Positions 43,004 to 51,362 of a DNA stretch of 64,000 nt are shown in pieces. A program made the position numbers and the translations under genes. Location: NCBI GenBank assembly GCA_015099395.1, contig AP024096.1:4526001-4590000 (forward strand). The letters run 5' to 3'. The notes under the pieces were generated by a model, which had not been told where the DNA came from, searched no databases, and saw only the letters and a program-made list of their open reading frames with translations. Source of the DNA: Ktedonobacteria bacterium brp13 (GTDB taxonomy: Bacteria; Chloroflexota; Ktedonobacteria; Ktedonobacterales; Ktedonobacteraceae). Numbering within the stretch: position 1 is the first letter of the stretch; each line of letters starts with the position of its first letter.

Positions 43004-44566
43004 CTACGTATCACTGCGATCATGTAACGAGCGCGTCGTCTCTTTTGAGAACTCTCGCGATACAGACTTCGAGAAGAGAGAACGACGGTTCGTAATACTT
43101 AATCTGGCAACAGGGACCTTCTTCCCAGTATGCCCATGTGGATGCTGACGACGGAGACGAATCGCCGATTGCAGACGACCAGACATACGCCGCTTCACAA
43201 CAACAGAATGTTTCGACTGCCACACACCGGGCTCACCAACCGGTGGTAAGAAGCTCAAGATCTTCTGTCCGATATCAAATGAAGCTCCTGGCCGACTGAC
43301 CTTTGCTGCATTCTTCAGACGACGATGCAGTTCCGGCGATCCGGGCTTCAGCAGGCGTCGTAGCTCGTCTATCAGTGTACGCGCATCCAGGGCCAGAACA
43401 CCAACATCATTCTCTATAACGTAATCGACGTTGCCTTCTTCTTGTCCAGAGATATACCCACTGATAATAATAGGGAGATGGCAGGCCATCGCCTCACTGA
43501 TCGTGCCAGGCCCCGCCTTCGTTACCAGGACATCGGCGGCATGCATCAGCTCAGGCATGTTATGCACAAAACCAAAGATCTGCGCTGGCACATACAGCCG
43601 CTGACGCATACGCTGCAGCTGCGCGTACAGTTTCTTGTTACGCCCGGTCACTACCATCAATTGTACAGGCAGACGCGCTTGCGAGATCGCACGCACCGCC
43701 GATTGCAGACCACCGGCGCCATCGCCACCACCAGCCAGCAAGATCACAGGCAGATGCGGCACCAGGCCAAACTTCTGCCGTAACACAACCTTGCTCTCCA
43801 CTTCCCGCGTATATTTAGGATCGATCGGCATGCCCAGAACAGAGATACGCTGCGGGTCCAGTCCACGTTTTAAGTAGTATTGACGGGCCTGCTCAGTCGC
43901 AACAATATAGGCATCGGCACCCGGAGCGAACCAGGTATAGTGCACAGAGACCATATCAGTCACGACAGTCACAAAGGGGATCTTTAAACCGAGCTCCTTG
44001 AGCACCGAGATCGTAATGAAATTTAAGAGCGGATGGACCGAGACGACAACGTCTGGCTGAATAGTTGTAATCAGACGCAGCATCCCGTTAAAAATAAGTG
44101 GCGTGGTAAAGGTATTGTAGGCCTTTATGGTCTCTTCGTGGTTAGTATAGTTGAAGATTTCGCCAAAAAGTTTGGAGTTAAAACGAATCGTTGGGCCATA
44201 CAGCTTGGTCGCTTCTCGGAGAGGAAAGCGGCTGTATTCCTCAAAGACATCAACAATTTCGATACGATATGAAGGTGGTGATGGTTCTAATGGATCGGCT
44301 TGATCTAACGCCTCACTCCCTGCATTTTCTGTATTTTCTGTATTTTCGGAGACAGTTGAGCTGTGAGCAACAGCAACTCCACTGGTCTCATAAGCTCCTG
44401 CATGCTGTTGACGACGAGCATACCATTCTTCCTGTTCCCGCTGAGAGATAATACGAATGGCATTCGTGATTGCATTGGCTGCACTACGGTGTCCAGCCCC
44501 CGTATCAGCTATCAGGAAGAGTATCGTTCTTTGCGTTGGATCGCTCAGTTTACTCACCTCCTGCAA
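43004..44566 (-). CDS. MGDG-synthase/MurG-like glycosyltransferase (GT28)
   Basis: A protein of about 514-520 residues. ILFLIADTGAGHRSAANAI is the N-terminal glycine-rich acceptor motif of diacylglycerol glucosyltransferases. MLRLITTIQPDVVVSVHPLL, VTVVTDMVSVHYTWFAPGAD and MHAADVLVTKAGPGTISEAM (UDP-sugar site) follow. It probably glycosylates a membrane lipid. The first 120 residues contain an unusual Glu/Asn-rich insertion. The start is odd: a strong AGGAGGTGA (44554-44562) lies inside the frame after TTG 44566; the well-spaced codon would be CTG at 44546-44548. Upstream rpmE is about 100 nt away. Confidence 0.88.
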   Translation of the reverse strand: MQEVSKLSDPTQRTILFLIADTGAGHRSAANAITNAIRIISQREQEEWYARRQQHAGAYETSGVAVAHSSTVSENTENTENAGSEALDQADPLEPSPPSYRIEIVDVFEEYSRFPLREATKLYGPTIRFNSKLFGEIFNYTNHEETIKAYNTFTTPLIFNGMLRLITTIQPDVVVSVHPLLNFITISVLKELGLKIPFVTVVTDMVSVHYTWFAPGADAYIVATEQARQYYLKRGLDPQRISVLGMPIDPKYTREVESKVVLRQKFGLVPHLPVILLAGGGDGAGGLQSAVRAISQARLPVQLMVVTGRNKKLYAQLQRMRQRLYVPAQIFGFVHNMPELMHAADVLVTKAGPGTISEAMACHLPIIISGYISGQEEGNVDYVIENDVGVLALDARTLIDELRRLLKPGSPELHRRLKNAAKVSRPGASFDIGQKILSFLPPVGEPGVWQSKHSVVVKRRMSGRLQSAIRLRRQHPHGHTGKKVPVARLSITNRRSLFSKSVSREFSKETTRSLHDRSDT

Positions 44567-44669
44567 GTCAAATATATGGATATATATTTAAATAGGGATA
44601 AAAGCGGTCCGCGAAAGCAGGCAGACGCCCTTATCCCTAATACAATTCCTACGGCATCAAGATGCTTAC

Positions 44670-44879
44670 TTATTCTTCTTCTGACAGGTTAAAACGACGG
44701 CGGAAGCGCTCGACGCGACCCGCTGAGTCAAGAATACGCTGCTGACCAGTGAAGAATGGGTGACAGCTTGAGCATACATCAACTTTCAAGACTGGCTTTG
44801 TGCTCATGGTCTCAAAAGTGTTGCCACAGGCGCACTGCACCTTTGACACGACGTAGTTTGGATGAATTCCTGTTTTCAT
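44670..44879 (-). CDS. rpmE: 50S ribosomal protein L31 (zinc-binding type)
   Basis: A 69-residue protein. MKTGIHPNYVVSKVQCACGN, CSSCHPFFTGQQRILDSAGR and VERFRRRFN are the L31 signature. Cys16, Cys18, Cys36 and Cys39 form the zinc-binding set of the C+ type. It binds the large ribosomal subunit at the intersubunit bridge. The start ATG 44879 is set by alignment; the frame is open further upstream but without L31 similarity. Together with the glycosyltransferase and DUF1385 genes it is the conserved neighbourhood expected for this phylum. Confidence 0.96.
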   Translation of the reverse strand: MKTGIHPNYVVSKVQCACGNTFETMSTKPVLKVDVCSSCHPFFTGQQRILDSAGRVERFRRRFNLSEEE

Positions 44880-45364
44880 TGTTGTTTTGCGACAAGGTAC
44901 CCACGATGCCATACGTGAGAGGATTGTCGCGCTCCTTTCTGATATCTCTAAATCTTGAGAATATGGACCCTTATGCTCAGGCACCAGACCACACTCATGT
45001 CTGTTGGGCCATGAATATAGGTATGGTTCACAAATGCATCCTGCAGCTTATCCGAACGCCTGAAAGATGATCGCATACGCGACGTCAGTCTGGTTGATGT
45101 TCAGGATAAGATGGTAGTCGAGTGGCATCGCACTGTCAGGACGCTTCTTTTCTTATCTGCCTCTAGTGCCCGCACTATCCGGACTCCAAGCATATAATAT
45201 GCAAGCTGATTGTACATGCAAGGCGAGGCTTCGTCAAGATGCCTGACCCTTTTTGTTTTTCTCACGCTTCCATGTCCTATACCATATAACACAATATTGT
45301 ACCACTTTATTTCATTGTGGCATGGCAAAAAGCGAGCAGCAATAGCAGCAATAGACGGCGTTCC
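44880..45364. other. Intergenic region, 485 nt
   Basis: Between rpmE and the downstream end of purB, both on the minus strand. It must contain the rpmE promoter. No gene, terminator or repeat was recognised. Confidence 0.45.
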
Positions 45365-46675
45365 CTATAGGTCGACGCGCTGGAATGCGGTGTCGATATA
45401 CTTTGTGTAGTAGTCGTTGCTGGTCAGTTGCTCCAACTCGTCACGGCTCAGATAGCGTGCAACTTCGGCATCAGCACTCATCGCATCGACGAGAGCCGCA
45501 CTCTTGATAGGGCCCTGACTACTCAAGGCCCAGACCTGCTTGGCGTTACGCTGCACCATCTTGTACGCTTCCTGACGGCCGACACCTTTGTCGATGAGGG
45601 CCAGCAAGATACGCTGCGAATAGACCAGGCCACCGGTCATATTCAGATTCGTGAGCATGCGCTCCTCGTCAACCTGGAGACCACTCATGACATCGGTGAA
45701 GATGTGCAACATATAATGCAGCAGTGTACAGCTATCCGGGATGATAATACGCTCGGTTGAGGAATGGCTGATATCGCGCTCATGCCAGAGAGCGACGTTC
45801 TCCATAGCAGTGACGGCATAGCCACGCATCAAGCGAGCCAGCCCACAGACACGCTCACACAGTTCGGGATTCCGTTTGTGCGGCATCGAGGAAGAACCTT
45901 GCTGGCCGGAACCAAATGGCTCGAAGGCCTCACTGACCTCGGTCCGTTGCAGGTGACGGATCTCCTGTGCCATCTTCTCTAATGAGCTCGCGATCAGGGC
46001 GAGGGTGGTCATAAAGTGCGCATGGCGATCACGCTGAATGATCTGATTGGAGACCGGGGCTGGCTTGAGACCCATCTTCTCACAGACGTATTCCTCGATC
46101 TGCGGTGGCACAGAGGCATGCGTCCCGACCGGTCCAGAGATCTGTCCAACGGCGATCTGCTCTAATGCAGCCTCCAGGCGCAGCTGATGGCGGCGCAGTT
46201 CATCGACCCAGAGAGCCATCTTCAGACCAAAGGTCATCGGTTCCGCGTGGATACCATGCGAGCGTCCCACCATCAAGGTATATTTATGTGCAACCGCCTG
46301 TTGAGAGACGGCAGCGGTTAGCTTCACCAGCGACTGAGCCAGCAGGGCACCGGCCTCTTTAATCTGCGCGGCCAGAGCTGTATCCAGCACGTCTGAAGAG
46401 GTCAGGCCCAGATGAATAAAGCGGCCCTCGGGTCCCAACTGCTCCTGTATCGAGCGCAGAAACGAGATAATATCGTGATGGGTCTCCGCCTCAATCTCCT
46501 GCATGCGTTGCGCATTATACTGTGCGCTATGGATCTTCTCCATCTCCTGCGCAGAGATAACCCCCTCACGCGCCCAGCCCTCACAGGCCAGTATCTCAAC
46601 CTCAAGCCACTTATCCGTCTTATGTTTTGTCGACCAGATGGCCGCCATTTCTGGTAATGAGTAACGTTCAATCAT
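45365..46675 (-). CDS. purB: Adenylosuccinate lyase
   Basis: A 436-residue enzyme of the fumarase/aspartase superfamily. It splits succinylaminoimidazole carboxamide ribotide and adenylosuccinate in purine synthesis. Signatures: FIHLGLTSSDVLDTALAAQI, MVGRSHGIHAEPMTFGLKMA (catalytic His) and SSSMPHKRNPELCERV (signature loop with the catalytic Ser). Length is normal for the Bacillus-type enzyme. AAGGAA precedes ATG 46675. It stands alone, divergent from the isomerase gene. Confidence 0.97.
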   Translation of the reverse strand: MIERYSLPEMAAIWSTKHKTDKWLEVEILACEGWAREGVISAQEMEKIHSAQYNAQRMQEIEAETHHDIISFLRSIQEQLGPEGRFIHLGLTSSDVLDTALAAQIKEAGALLAQSLVKLTAAVSQQAVAHKYTLMVGRSHGIHAEPMTFGLKMALWVDELRRHQLRLEAALEQIAVGQISGPVGTHASVPPQIEEYVCEKMGLKPAPVSNQIIQRDRHAHFMTTLALIASSLEKMAQEIRHLQRTEVSEAFEPFGSGQQGSSSMPHKRNPELCERVCGLARLMRGYAVTAMENVALWHERDISHSSTERIIIPDSCTLLHYMLHIFTDVMSGLQVDEERMLTNLNMTGGLVYSQRILLALIDKGVGRQEAYKMVQRNAKQVWALSSQGPIKSAALVDAMSADAEVARYLSRDELEQLTSNDYYTKYIDTAFQRVDL

Positions 46676-46857
46676 AAAATATTCAGTTCCTTAATGAATA
46701 ATCGGTCCAAAAGATGTACTCACCTGATACACTGGGTACACGCTGTAGTTTATCACAGATCTTATAGTAGATCGTTGGCTAAATGGTTAGTGACTACCTT
46801 ATGTTCACCTTGCGGTCGTCAGTATAATAGATACGCAGAAAGGACCGTTTTAAAAGC

Positions 46858-48030
46858 ATGGCGGACGAAGTAAAGCAGCGCAAAATCGAACATGTCAATA
46901 TCGCGCTTACGCAAGATGTGGCCGCTCCACAGCAGGCCAATTGGAGCGACGTACATCTGGTACACCAGGCACTACCCGAGGTTGACCTGGAGGAGATTGA
47001 TACGAGTGTGACGTTTCTGGGGCGAAGGTTACGCTATCCTATCTTTATGTCTTCATTAACTGGAGGGCACCCGGATGTACTGACAATCAATCACAATCTT
47101 GCACGAGCGGCCGAACACTATGACGTTGCGCTGGGTGTAGGTAGCCAGCGTGCTGCGATTGTCAACCCGGCACTCACGGCGAGTTATAGCATTGTACGTG
47201 AGAGCGCCCCCAATGCGTTTCTGATCGCCAATATCGGCGCGCCACAGCTGATCGCCCAGGCGCAGCATACCCCCTTCACGCTCGCCCAGGTGCAGGAGGC
47301 CATTCGTATGATCCAGGCCAATGCGCTGGCCGTTCACATGAATAGTCTACAGGAGGCGGTACAACCGGAGGGTGATCGGCGTGCTCAAGGTGAGGTAGCG
47401 GCACTCAGACGACTCACCTCGCAGATCGAGTTGCCTGTTATTTCGAAAGAGACGGGCGCGGGGGTCAGTCGCGAGCAAGCACTCTTACTACGCGCCTGTG
47501 GGGCAGCGGCAATCGATATTGGAGGAGCAGGTGGCAGTAGTATGTCTGCCATTGAGGGGGCACGCGCACAGCAGCAAGGTCTCGAGCAGTCCCAGAGCAT
47601 CGGCAACGTCTTCCGCGACTGGGGGATCGCGACACCCATCTCGCTCATCGAGGCCGGAATAGCAAATCTACCACTGATCTCTACCGGAGGCATGCGCTCT
47701 GGTCTGGATGCCGCCCGTGCACTGGCGCTGGGTGCTACCCTGGTTGGCTTCGGGCTCCCTTTCTTGCAGGCAGCCAGTAAAGGCTATGATGAACTGCGTG
47801 CAGTAATGGATGAGATCATCGCGCAACTGAAGGTCGCGATGCAGTTAAGTGGGGCCAGCACAATCGCCCAGCTACGCAGCACAGACGTCGTCGTAACCGG
47901 ACAGACACACGAATGGCTCACCCTGCGCGGCTTCGAGGATCAATTGAAAGGAATGGCGCAACGACGTTGGCGACAACTCCTGGAGAGTGGAGAGACCCAG
48001 ACACAGCTCTATCCGCCCTGCGTACCTTAG
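46858..48030 (+). CDS. fni: Type 2 isopentenyl-diphosphate delta-isomerase
   Basis: A 390-residue FMN-dependent TIM-barrel enzyme that interconverts isopentenyl and dimethylallyl diphosphate. RKIEHVNIAL, FLGRRLRYPIFMSSLTGGHP, VGSQRAAI, LAVHMNSLQEAVQPEGDR (metal and substrate loop), VISKETGAGVSREQALLLRA and IDIGGAGGSS match the IDI-2 family. AAAGGA precedes ATG 46858. It is convergent with mobA, 40 nt apart. Confidence 0.96.
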   Translation: MADEVKQRKIEHVNIALTQDVAAPQQANWSDVHLVHQALPEVDLEEIDTSVTFLGRRLRYPIFMSSLTGGHPDVLTINHNLARAAEHYDVALGVGSQRAAIVNPALTASYSIVRESAPNAFLIANIGAPQLIAQAQHTPFTLAQVQEAIRMIQANALAVHMNSLQEAVQPEGDRRAQGEVAALRRLTSQIELPVISKETGAGVSREQALLLRACGAAAIDIGGAGGSSMSAIEGARAQQQGLEQSQSIGNVFRDWGIATPISLIEAGIANLPLISTGGMRSGLDAARALALGATLVGFGLPFLQAASKGYDELRAVMDEIIAQLKVAMQLSGASTIAQLRSTDVVVTGQTHEWLTLRGFEDQLKGMAQRRWRQLLESGETQTQLYPPCVP

Positions 48031-48069
48031 GAGTCGAGCGGATACTGTTGCTCATTATGCGCGTTGATA

Positions 48070-48798
48070 CTAGCAGGCAGGATCAGGTGAAGAGTTCAGT
48101 GCGGCAAACTCTTCAGGCGTATCAACATCCAGAAATGAGCGCAATTGCGGATCAACCATGCGCAGTTGCGCTTCTTGGATATATCTTACCGCTATCTGAC
48201 GCTCTGGTGCAGCCCGCAAGATGGCACGTGGACCCCGCTCTCCTGCCTGTAGGAGCTCCTCGATCAACGGCACAATAGTCCTGGGATAGAGCGCCAGCAG
48301 TACCTGGGACACGCCAGCTACAACAGGCATAATGATCTCGCTGGCACTGGCCTGAGCCAATAGCCATGCTGCGAGATCAGGTTGGAGCAGCGGCGCATCG
48401 ACGGCGGTTACCAGCGCGCAATCAGCCTGTAATGCGTCAAGGATGCAGAGACCACTATACAGGCCCATCAAAGGACCAATATCCGGCTGCTGATCCAGGA
48501 CACTATGCAGAGTAGGGGGAAACACTGGATAGAGGCTCGCATAGAGCGCAGCCTGTGCCTGATCGCGTGCGACCAGCACGACATCCTGGCAGAGCGCAGA
48601 GAGAGTGGCGACCTGTTGCGTCAAGAACGTCACAGGAGAGGCCGCTGGTGGCATAGCCGTAGTAGCTGCGGGAGGATACGTATTGTGATACTTATTTTGT
48701 AAGCTTGCCAGGGGCAGAAGCGCCTTATCGCGACCCATGCGCCTGCTCCGCCCCCCCGCAAGTATAATTCCAGCACTAGTCATAGTCGTTGCCAACAT
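48070..48798 (-). CDS. mobA: Molybdenum cofactor guanylyltransferase
   Basis: About 237-242 residues. IILAGGRSRRMGRDKALLPL is the GTP-binding G-loop of MobA, and DCALVTAVDAPLLQPDLAAW the Mg-binding Asp motif. It attaches GMP to molybdopterin. The middle carries a Pro/Ala/Thr-rich insertion (NTYPPAATTAMPPAASPVTF). The start may be ATG 48783 (MTSAG) or 48798; neither has a strong ribosome-binding site. It is 5 nt downstream of a small membrane protein gene on the same strand, so the two are probably co-transcribed. Confidence 0.92.
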   Translation of the reverse strand: MLATTMTSAGIILAGGRSRRMGRDKALLPLASLQNKYHNTYPPAATTAMPPAASPVTFLTQQVATLSALCQDVVLVARDQAQAALYASLYPVFPPTLHSVLDQQPDIGPLMGLYSGLCILDALQADCALVTAVDAPLLQPDLAAWLLAQASASEIIMPVVAGVSQVLLALYPRTIVPLIEELLQAGERGPRAILRAAPERQIAVRYIQEAQLRMVDPQLRSFLDVDTPEEFAALNSSPDPAC

Positions 48799-48802
48799 GC
48801 TC

Positions 48803-49264
48803 TTAACGTGTAGCCGTACGAGCTTTCCTCTTATTCCCCTTCGGAATATACTGCTGGCGATTTACATAGGCAGTATGATTGGCTACATCCTCAGGATAGC
48901 GGCGCACCAGGTAGAGAATCCACCAGACAAGCCAGACACCCAGAGCAAGTAACCAGAGATAGCGCCATGCACGCCAGGCAAAGAAGAAATTATTCAGATA
49001 GATACGAGAAGCCAGAATAGGCAAACCGACAAAACAGATCACCGCAAACCAGCCCAGATAACGGTCCAGCATATACTTCAGTATAGGCCTGCTCTTCACG
49101 AAGCGCTTGCGACCCTCTACCATATAGTAGAAGTAAATCAGTAGGCCCAGCAGACAAAAAATAAGCCAGGGCCACGAGTAGTGAAACGGCTCAGGTCCGG
49201 GCAGGTTACCGTTTGTCCCCGCTTGTGTCGGATCGGTAAAGAGCCATACGATTAAGTTACCCAC
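48803..49264 (-). CDS. Small membrane protein of unknown function
   Basis: About 153 residues with three to four hydrophobic helices: SWPWLIFCLLGLLIYFYYMV, YLGWFAVICFVGLPILASRI, AWRYLWLLALGVWLVWWILY. The C-terminus is basic (KGNKRKARTATR). GGGGG 8-9 nt upstream supports GTG 49264; TTG 49273 is also in frame. No family was recognised. It lies directly before mobA, which is the only functional hint, and a weak one. Confidence 0.6.
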   Translation of the reverse strand: MGNLIVWLFTDPTQAGTNGNLPGPEPFHYSWPWLIFCLLGLLIYFYYMVEGRKRFVKSRPILKYMLDRYLGWFAVICFVGLPILASRIYLNNFFFAWRAWRYLWLLALGVWLVWWILYLVRRYPEDVANHTAYVNRQQYIPKGNKRKARTATR

Positions 49265-49529
49265 GAAGCACAACCCCCTTCTTCAGATATCCACACAGTA
49301 TGATAGCAAACAATATAACATGAATAAGTTCTAGCGTCCATATATAGAAGCAGCAAACACTGATGTAAAAGCGCGCTACGCCATCAGAGGGACGAGGATC
49401 CCATGCGAAAAACCCATTCTCTACATATAATACACCTGACGTACGCACTTCACACAGGTTCCATGACTTCACGGTATAGTTGGCGAGCTTACAGCGATTG
49501 AGAATGTCCAGAACTATGCAAAGGGCCAA
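49257..49529 (-). CDS. Possible small membrane protein (uncertain)
   Basis: A 90-residue frame whose C-terminal third is hydrophobic (VCCFYIWTLELIHVILFAII). Its stop overlaps the start of the next membrane protein by a few bases, as in coupled genes, and otherwise a 313-nt gap would remain. There is no recognised family and no strong ribosome-binding site. It may be spurious. Confidence 0.3.
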   Translation of the reverse strand: MALCIVLDILNRCKLANYTVKSWNLCEVRTSGVLYVENGFFAWDPRPSDGVARFYISVCCFYIWTLELIHVILFAIILCGYLKKGVVLRG

Positions 49530-49577
49530 CCACGCAATACTGTCAAAGTAAAATGACGCCGTTCTCTCTGCCTGTGT

Positions 49578-50561
49578 TTAGCGCACCCACGGCTGTACTG
49601 AATATGCCTGTAGACGCGCCCGCTCAAGAATAGAGCTAGCCTGCTCTACGAAGGTCCAGAAGAAGGCCAGGGGAGCCTTTTCTTCTTTCTCCTCCTTCTC
49701 CTCGTCCAGTTCCTGACTGGCAGGTAGCTTGATACTGGTAAACCAGGGGGCCGGTTGCTGGATGCGCAGACAGAGGACGCCAAGCGAGCGTGTACCGCTC
49801 TGCAAAGGGATCAGGCGCAACATATCTACAGCGCCCGGTAGCTGGCGGTAGAGGAGTAGATGGTTGGCAGGATCGTTCAGCGCCGGGTGTGGAGGGTAGC
49901 GCTGATCGATGACCTCTCTATTCACCATCGCACGTACTGCCAGCAGCACCTCTTCGCGAGAAAGCTCAAAGCTATCGTCGCCAGTCGTCGTATCCAACAG
50001 TTGCGTCAACGCACCCTCACGATCCGGCAGCAAGAGCGCACAGGCGTGCACTCCCCAGGCAGAGAAGACCCGCGCCAGCGATAGCAAGACAATCTCTAAC
50101 TGATCTTCCAACCCTTCCCGCGAATTCGTCAGCCGAATCAGTTCATAGAGGATCTTTGCCTCGCGTTCACGTGCATGCGCCTGATTGCGCTCATAGCGGA
50201 GTCGCAACGTCAATTGACTGGTGAGCAGTGCCGTAATCAAGAAGATGCAGAGCGCGACCCATTCCTCCCAGCGTGCCATTGTCAGTGTATAAAGTGGCGG
50301 CACGATGAAAAAATCGAAAGATAGCGATGCTACGATCGACGAGAGCAATGCTGCATAGCGACCATACGTACTGGCAAGCACCAGGATAGCCAGCAGATAG
50401 ATGATAGAGATATTAGGGATCCGTGGATACAGGTGCCAGGCAAAAATGAAGCCGGTGATTGCAAGGGTACTGGTGATCGTCACAACCGTCTCACTACAGA
50501 GACGCGACCAGCGTATCCTGCTCTGCCCCTCCAGTACCGGCATATGTGCAACACTCGGCAT
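49578..50561 (-). CDS. DUF4118 (KdpD-like) membrane protein with GAF-like domain
   Basis: A 327-residue protein. Residues 25-125 are the four-helix DUF4118 module of KdpD (TLAITGFIFAWHLYPRIPNI, IIYLLAILVLASTYGRYAAL, SSIVASLSFDFFIVPPLYTL). A linker (AHAREREAKILYELIRLTNS) and a GAF-like domain to about 285 follow. There is no kinase domain, so it is a truncated KdpD-type sensor module or an accessory sensor. A Glu/Lys-rich segment lies near the end. AGAAGGGG precedes ATG 50561. It lies 97 nt downstream of lutC on the same strand. Confidence 0.85.
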   Translation of the reverse strand: MPSVAHMPVLEGQSRIRWSRLCSETVVTITSTLAITGFIFAWHLYPRIPNISIIYLLAILVLASTYGRYAALLSSIVASLSFDFFIVPPLYTLTMARWEEWVALCIFLITALLTSQLTLRLRYERNQAHAREREAKILYELIRLTNSREGLEDQLEIVLLSLARVFSAWGVHACALLLPDREGALTQLLDTTTGDDSFELSREEVLLAVRAMVNREVIDQRYPPHPALNDPANHLLLYRQLPGAVDMLRLIPLQSGTRSLGVLCLRIQQPAPWFTSIKLPASQELDEEKEEKEEKAPLAFFWTFVEQASSILERARLQAYSVQPWVR

Positions 50562-50657
50562 AGCATCACCCCTTCTTGCTCAGCACGCAACGAGAGATAT
50601 TATTGTATTAATCATAGCGCATAAAACACGAAACAGAACTCAAAATATGCTCAATGT

Positions 50658-51359
50658 TTACACGACCACGAGTACGTCCAACGTACGAGGTCCATGCACA
50701 CCTTCTACACGACTGAGCTCAATATCGGAGGTTGCCGAGGGACCAGAAATCAAGGTGAGTGGAGCATGGCGTACCTCTACAGCCTCGCTCAGTTGCCTCA
50801 CGGCTACAGGAACGCAGCCAACGATCTGCTCGGCGCGAATCACGCAGAGGGCATAGTCTGGCAGCAGAGAAAGGACCCGCCGTCCCTGCAGCGCACCACT
50901 ATCCAGCACGATTGTCCCGGTCTGCGCAATCCCTAAGGCACAGCCAGTCAGAACGCCGTCGCTCTGCTCAAGCTGCGCGTATGACAACCAGCCATCGACT
51001 TCATCACGCAAAACAGTTGCCCCCGCAGGTAACCACTCACGCGGGATATCGGCAGCGACGACAAGGCGCTGTATCTCATGCTCCTCACAAGCTGTCGCAA
51101 TAGCATCCACCAGTTCGCCAGCAGAGACCTTGCGGATAGTGGCTTTGTAATCGGCAACACGTTCCATAAACAGATCTATAATCTCGGCACGTGTCGCTGT
51201 ATCTTGCTGTTGATAGTCGCGCTGGATAGCGGCATAGGCTGGTCCGGCCTGTTCGCTCGCTGGTACATCGTGTAGCGCGGTTCTGACGCGGCTCAGCATC
51301 TCGGCGCGTGCAGCAGCGTTGCGCTGCTGATCCGCGCCCGTACTCAATTGCTGACTCAT
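50658..51359 (-). CDS. lutC: Lactate utilisation protein C (LUD domain)
   Basis: A 233-residue protein of the LutC/YkgG family. Conserved: VVAADIPREWLP, GVLTGCALGIAQTGTIVLDS, VIRAEQIVGCVP and the C-terminal GPSATSDIELSRVEGVHGPR. With LutA and LutB it forms the iron-sulfur oxidase complex that turns L-lactate into pyruvate. GGAG precedes ATG 51359, 3 nt after the lutB stop. Confidence 0.95.
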   Translation of the reverse strand: MSQQLSTGADQQRNAAARAEMLSRVRTALHDVPASEQAGPAYAAIQRDYQQQDTATRAEIIDLFMERVADYKATIRKVSAGELVDAIATACEEHEIQRLVVAADIPREWLPAGATVLRDEVDGWLSYAQLEQSDGVLTGCALGIAQTGTIVLDSGALQGRRVLSLLPDYALCVIRAEQIVGCVPVAVRQLSEAVEVRHAPLTLISGPSATSDIELSRVEGVHGPRTLDVLVVV

Positions 51360-51362
51360 AAT

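Noticed and set aside
44985..45364. A riboswitch or leader RNA upstream of rpmE
   Set aside because: No recognisable aptamer core, stem set or terminator was found in the stretch.
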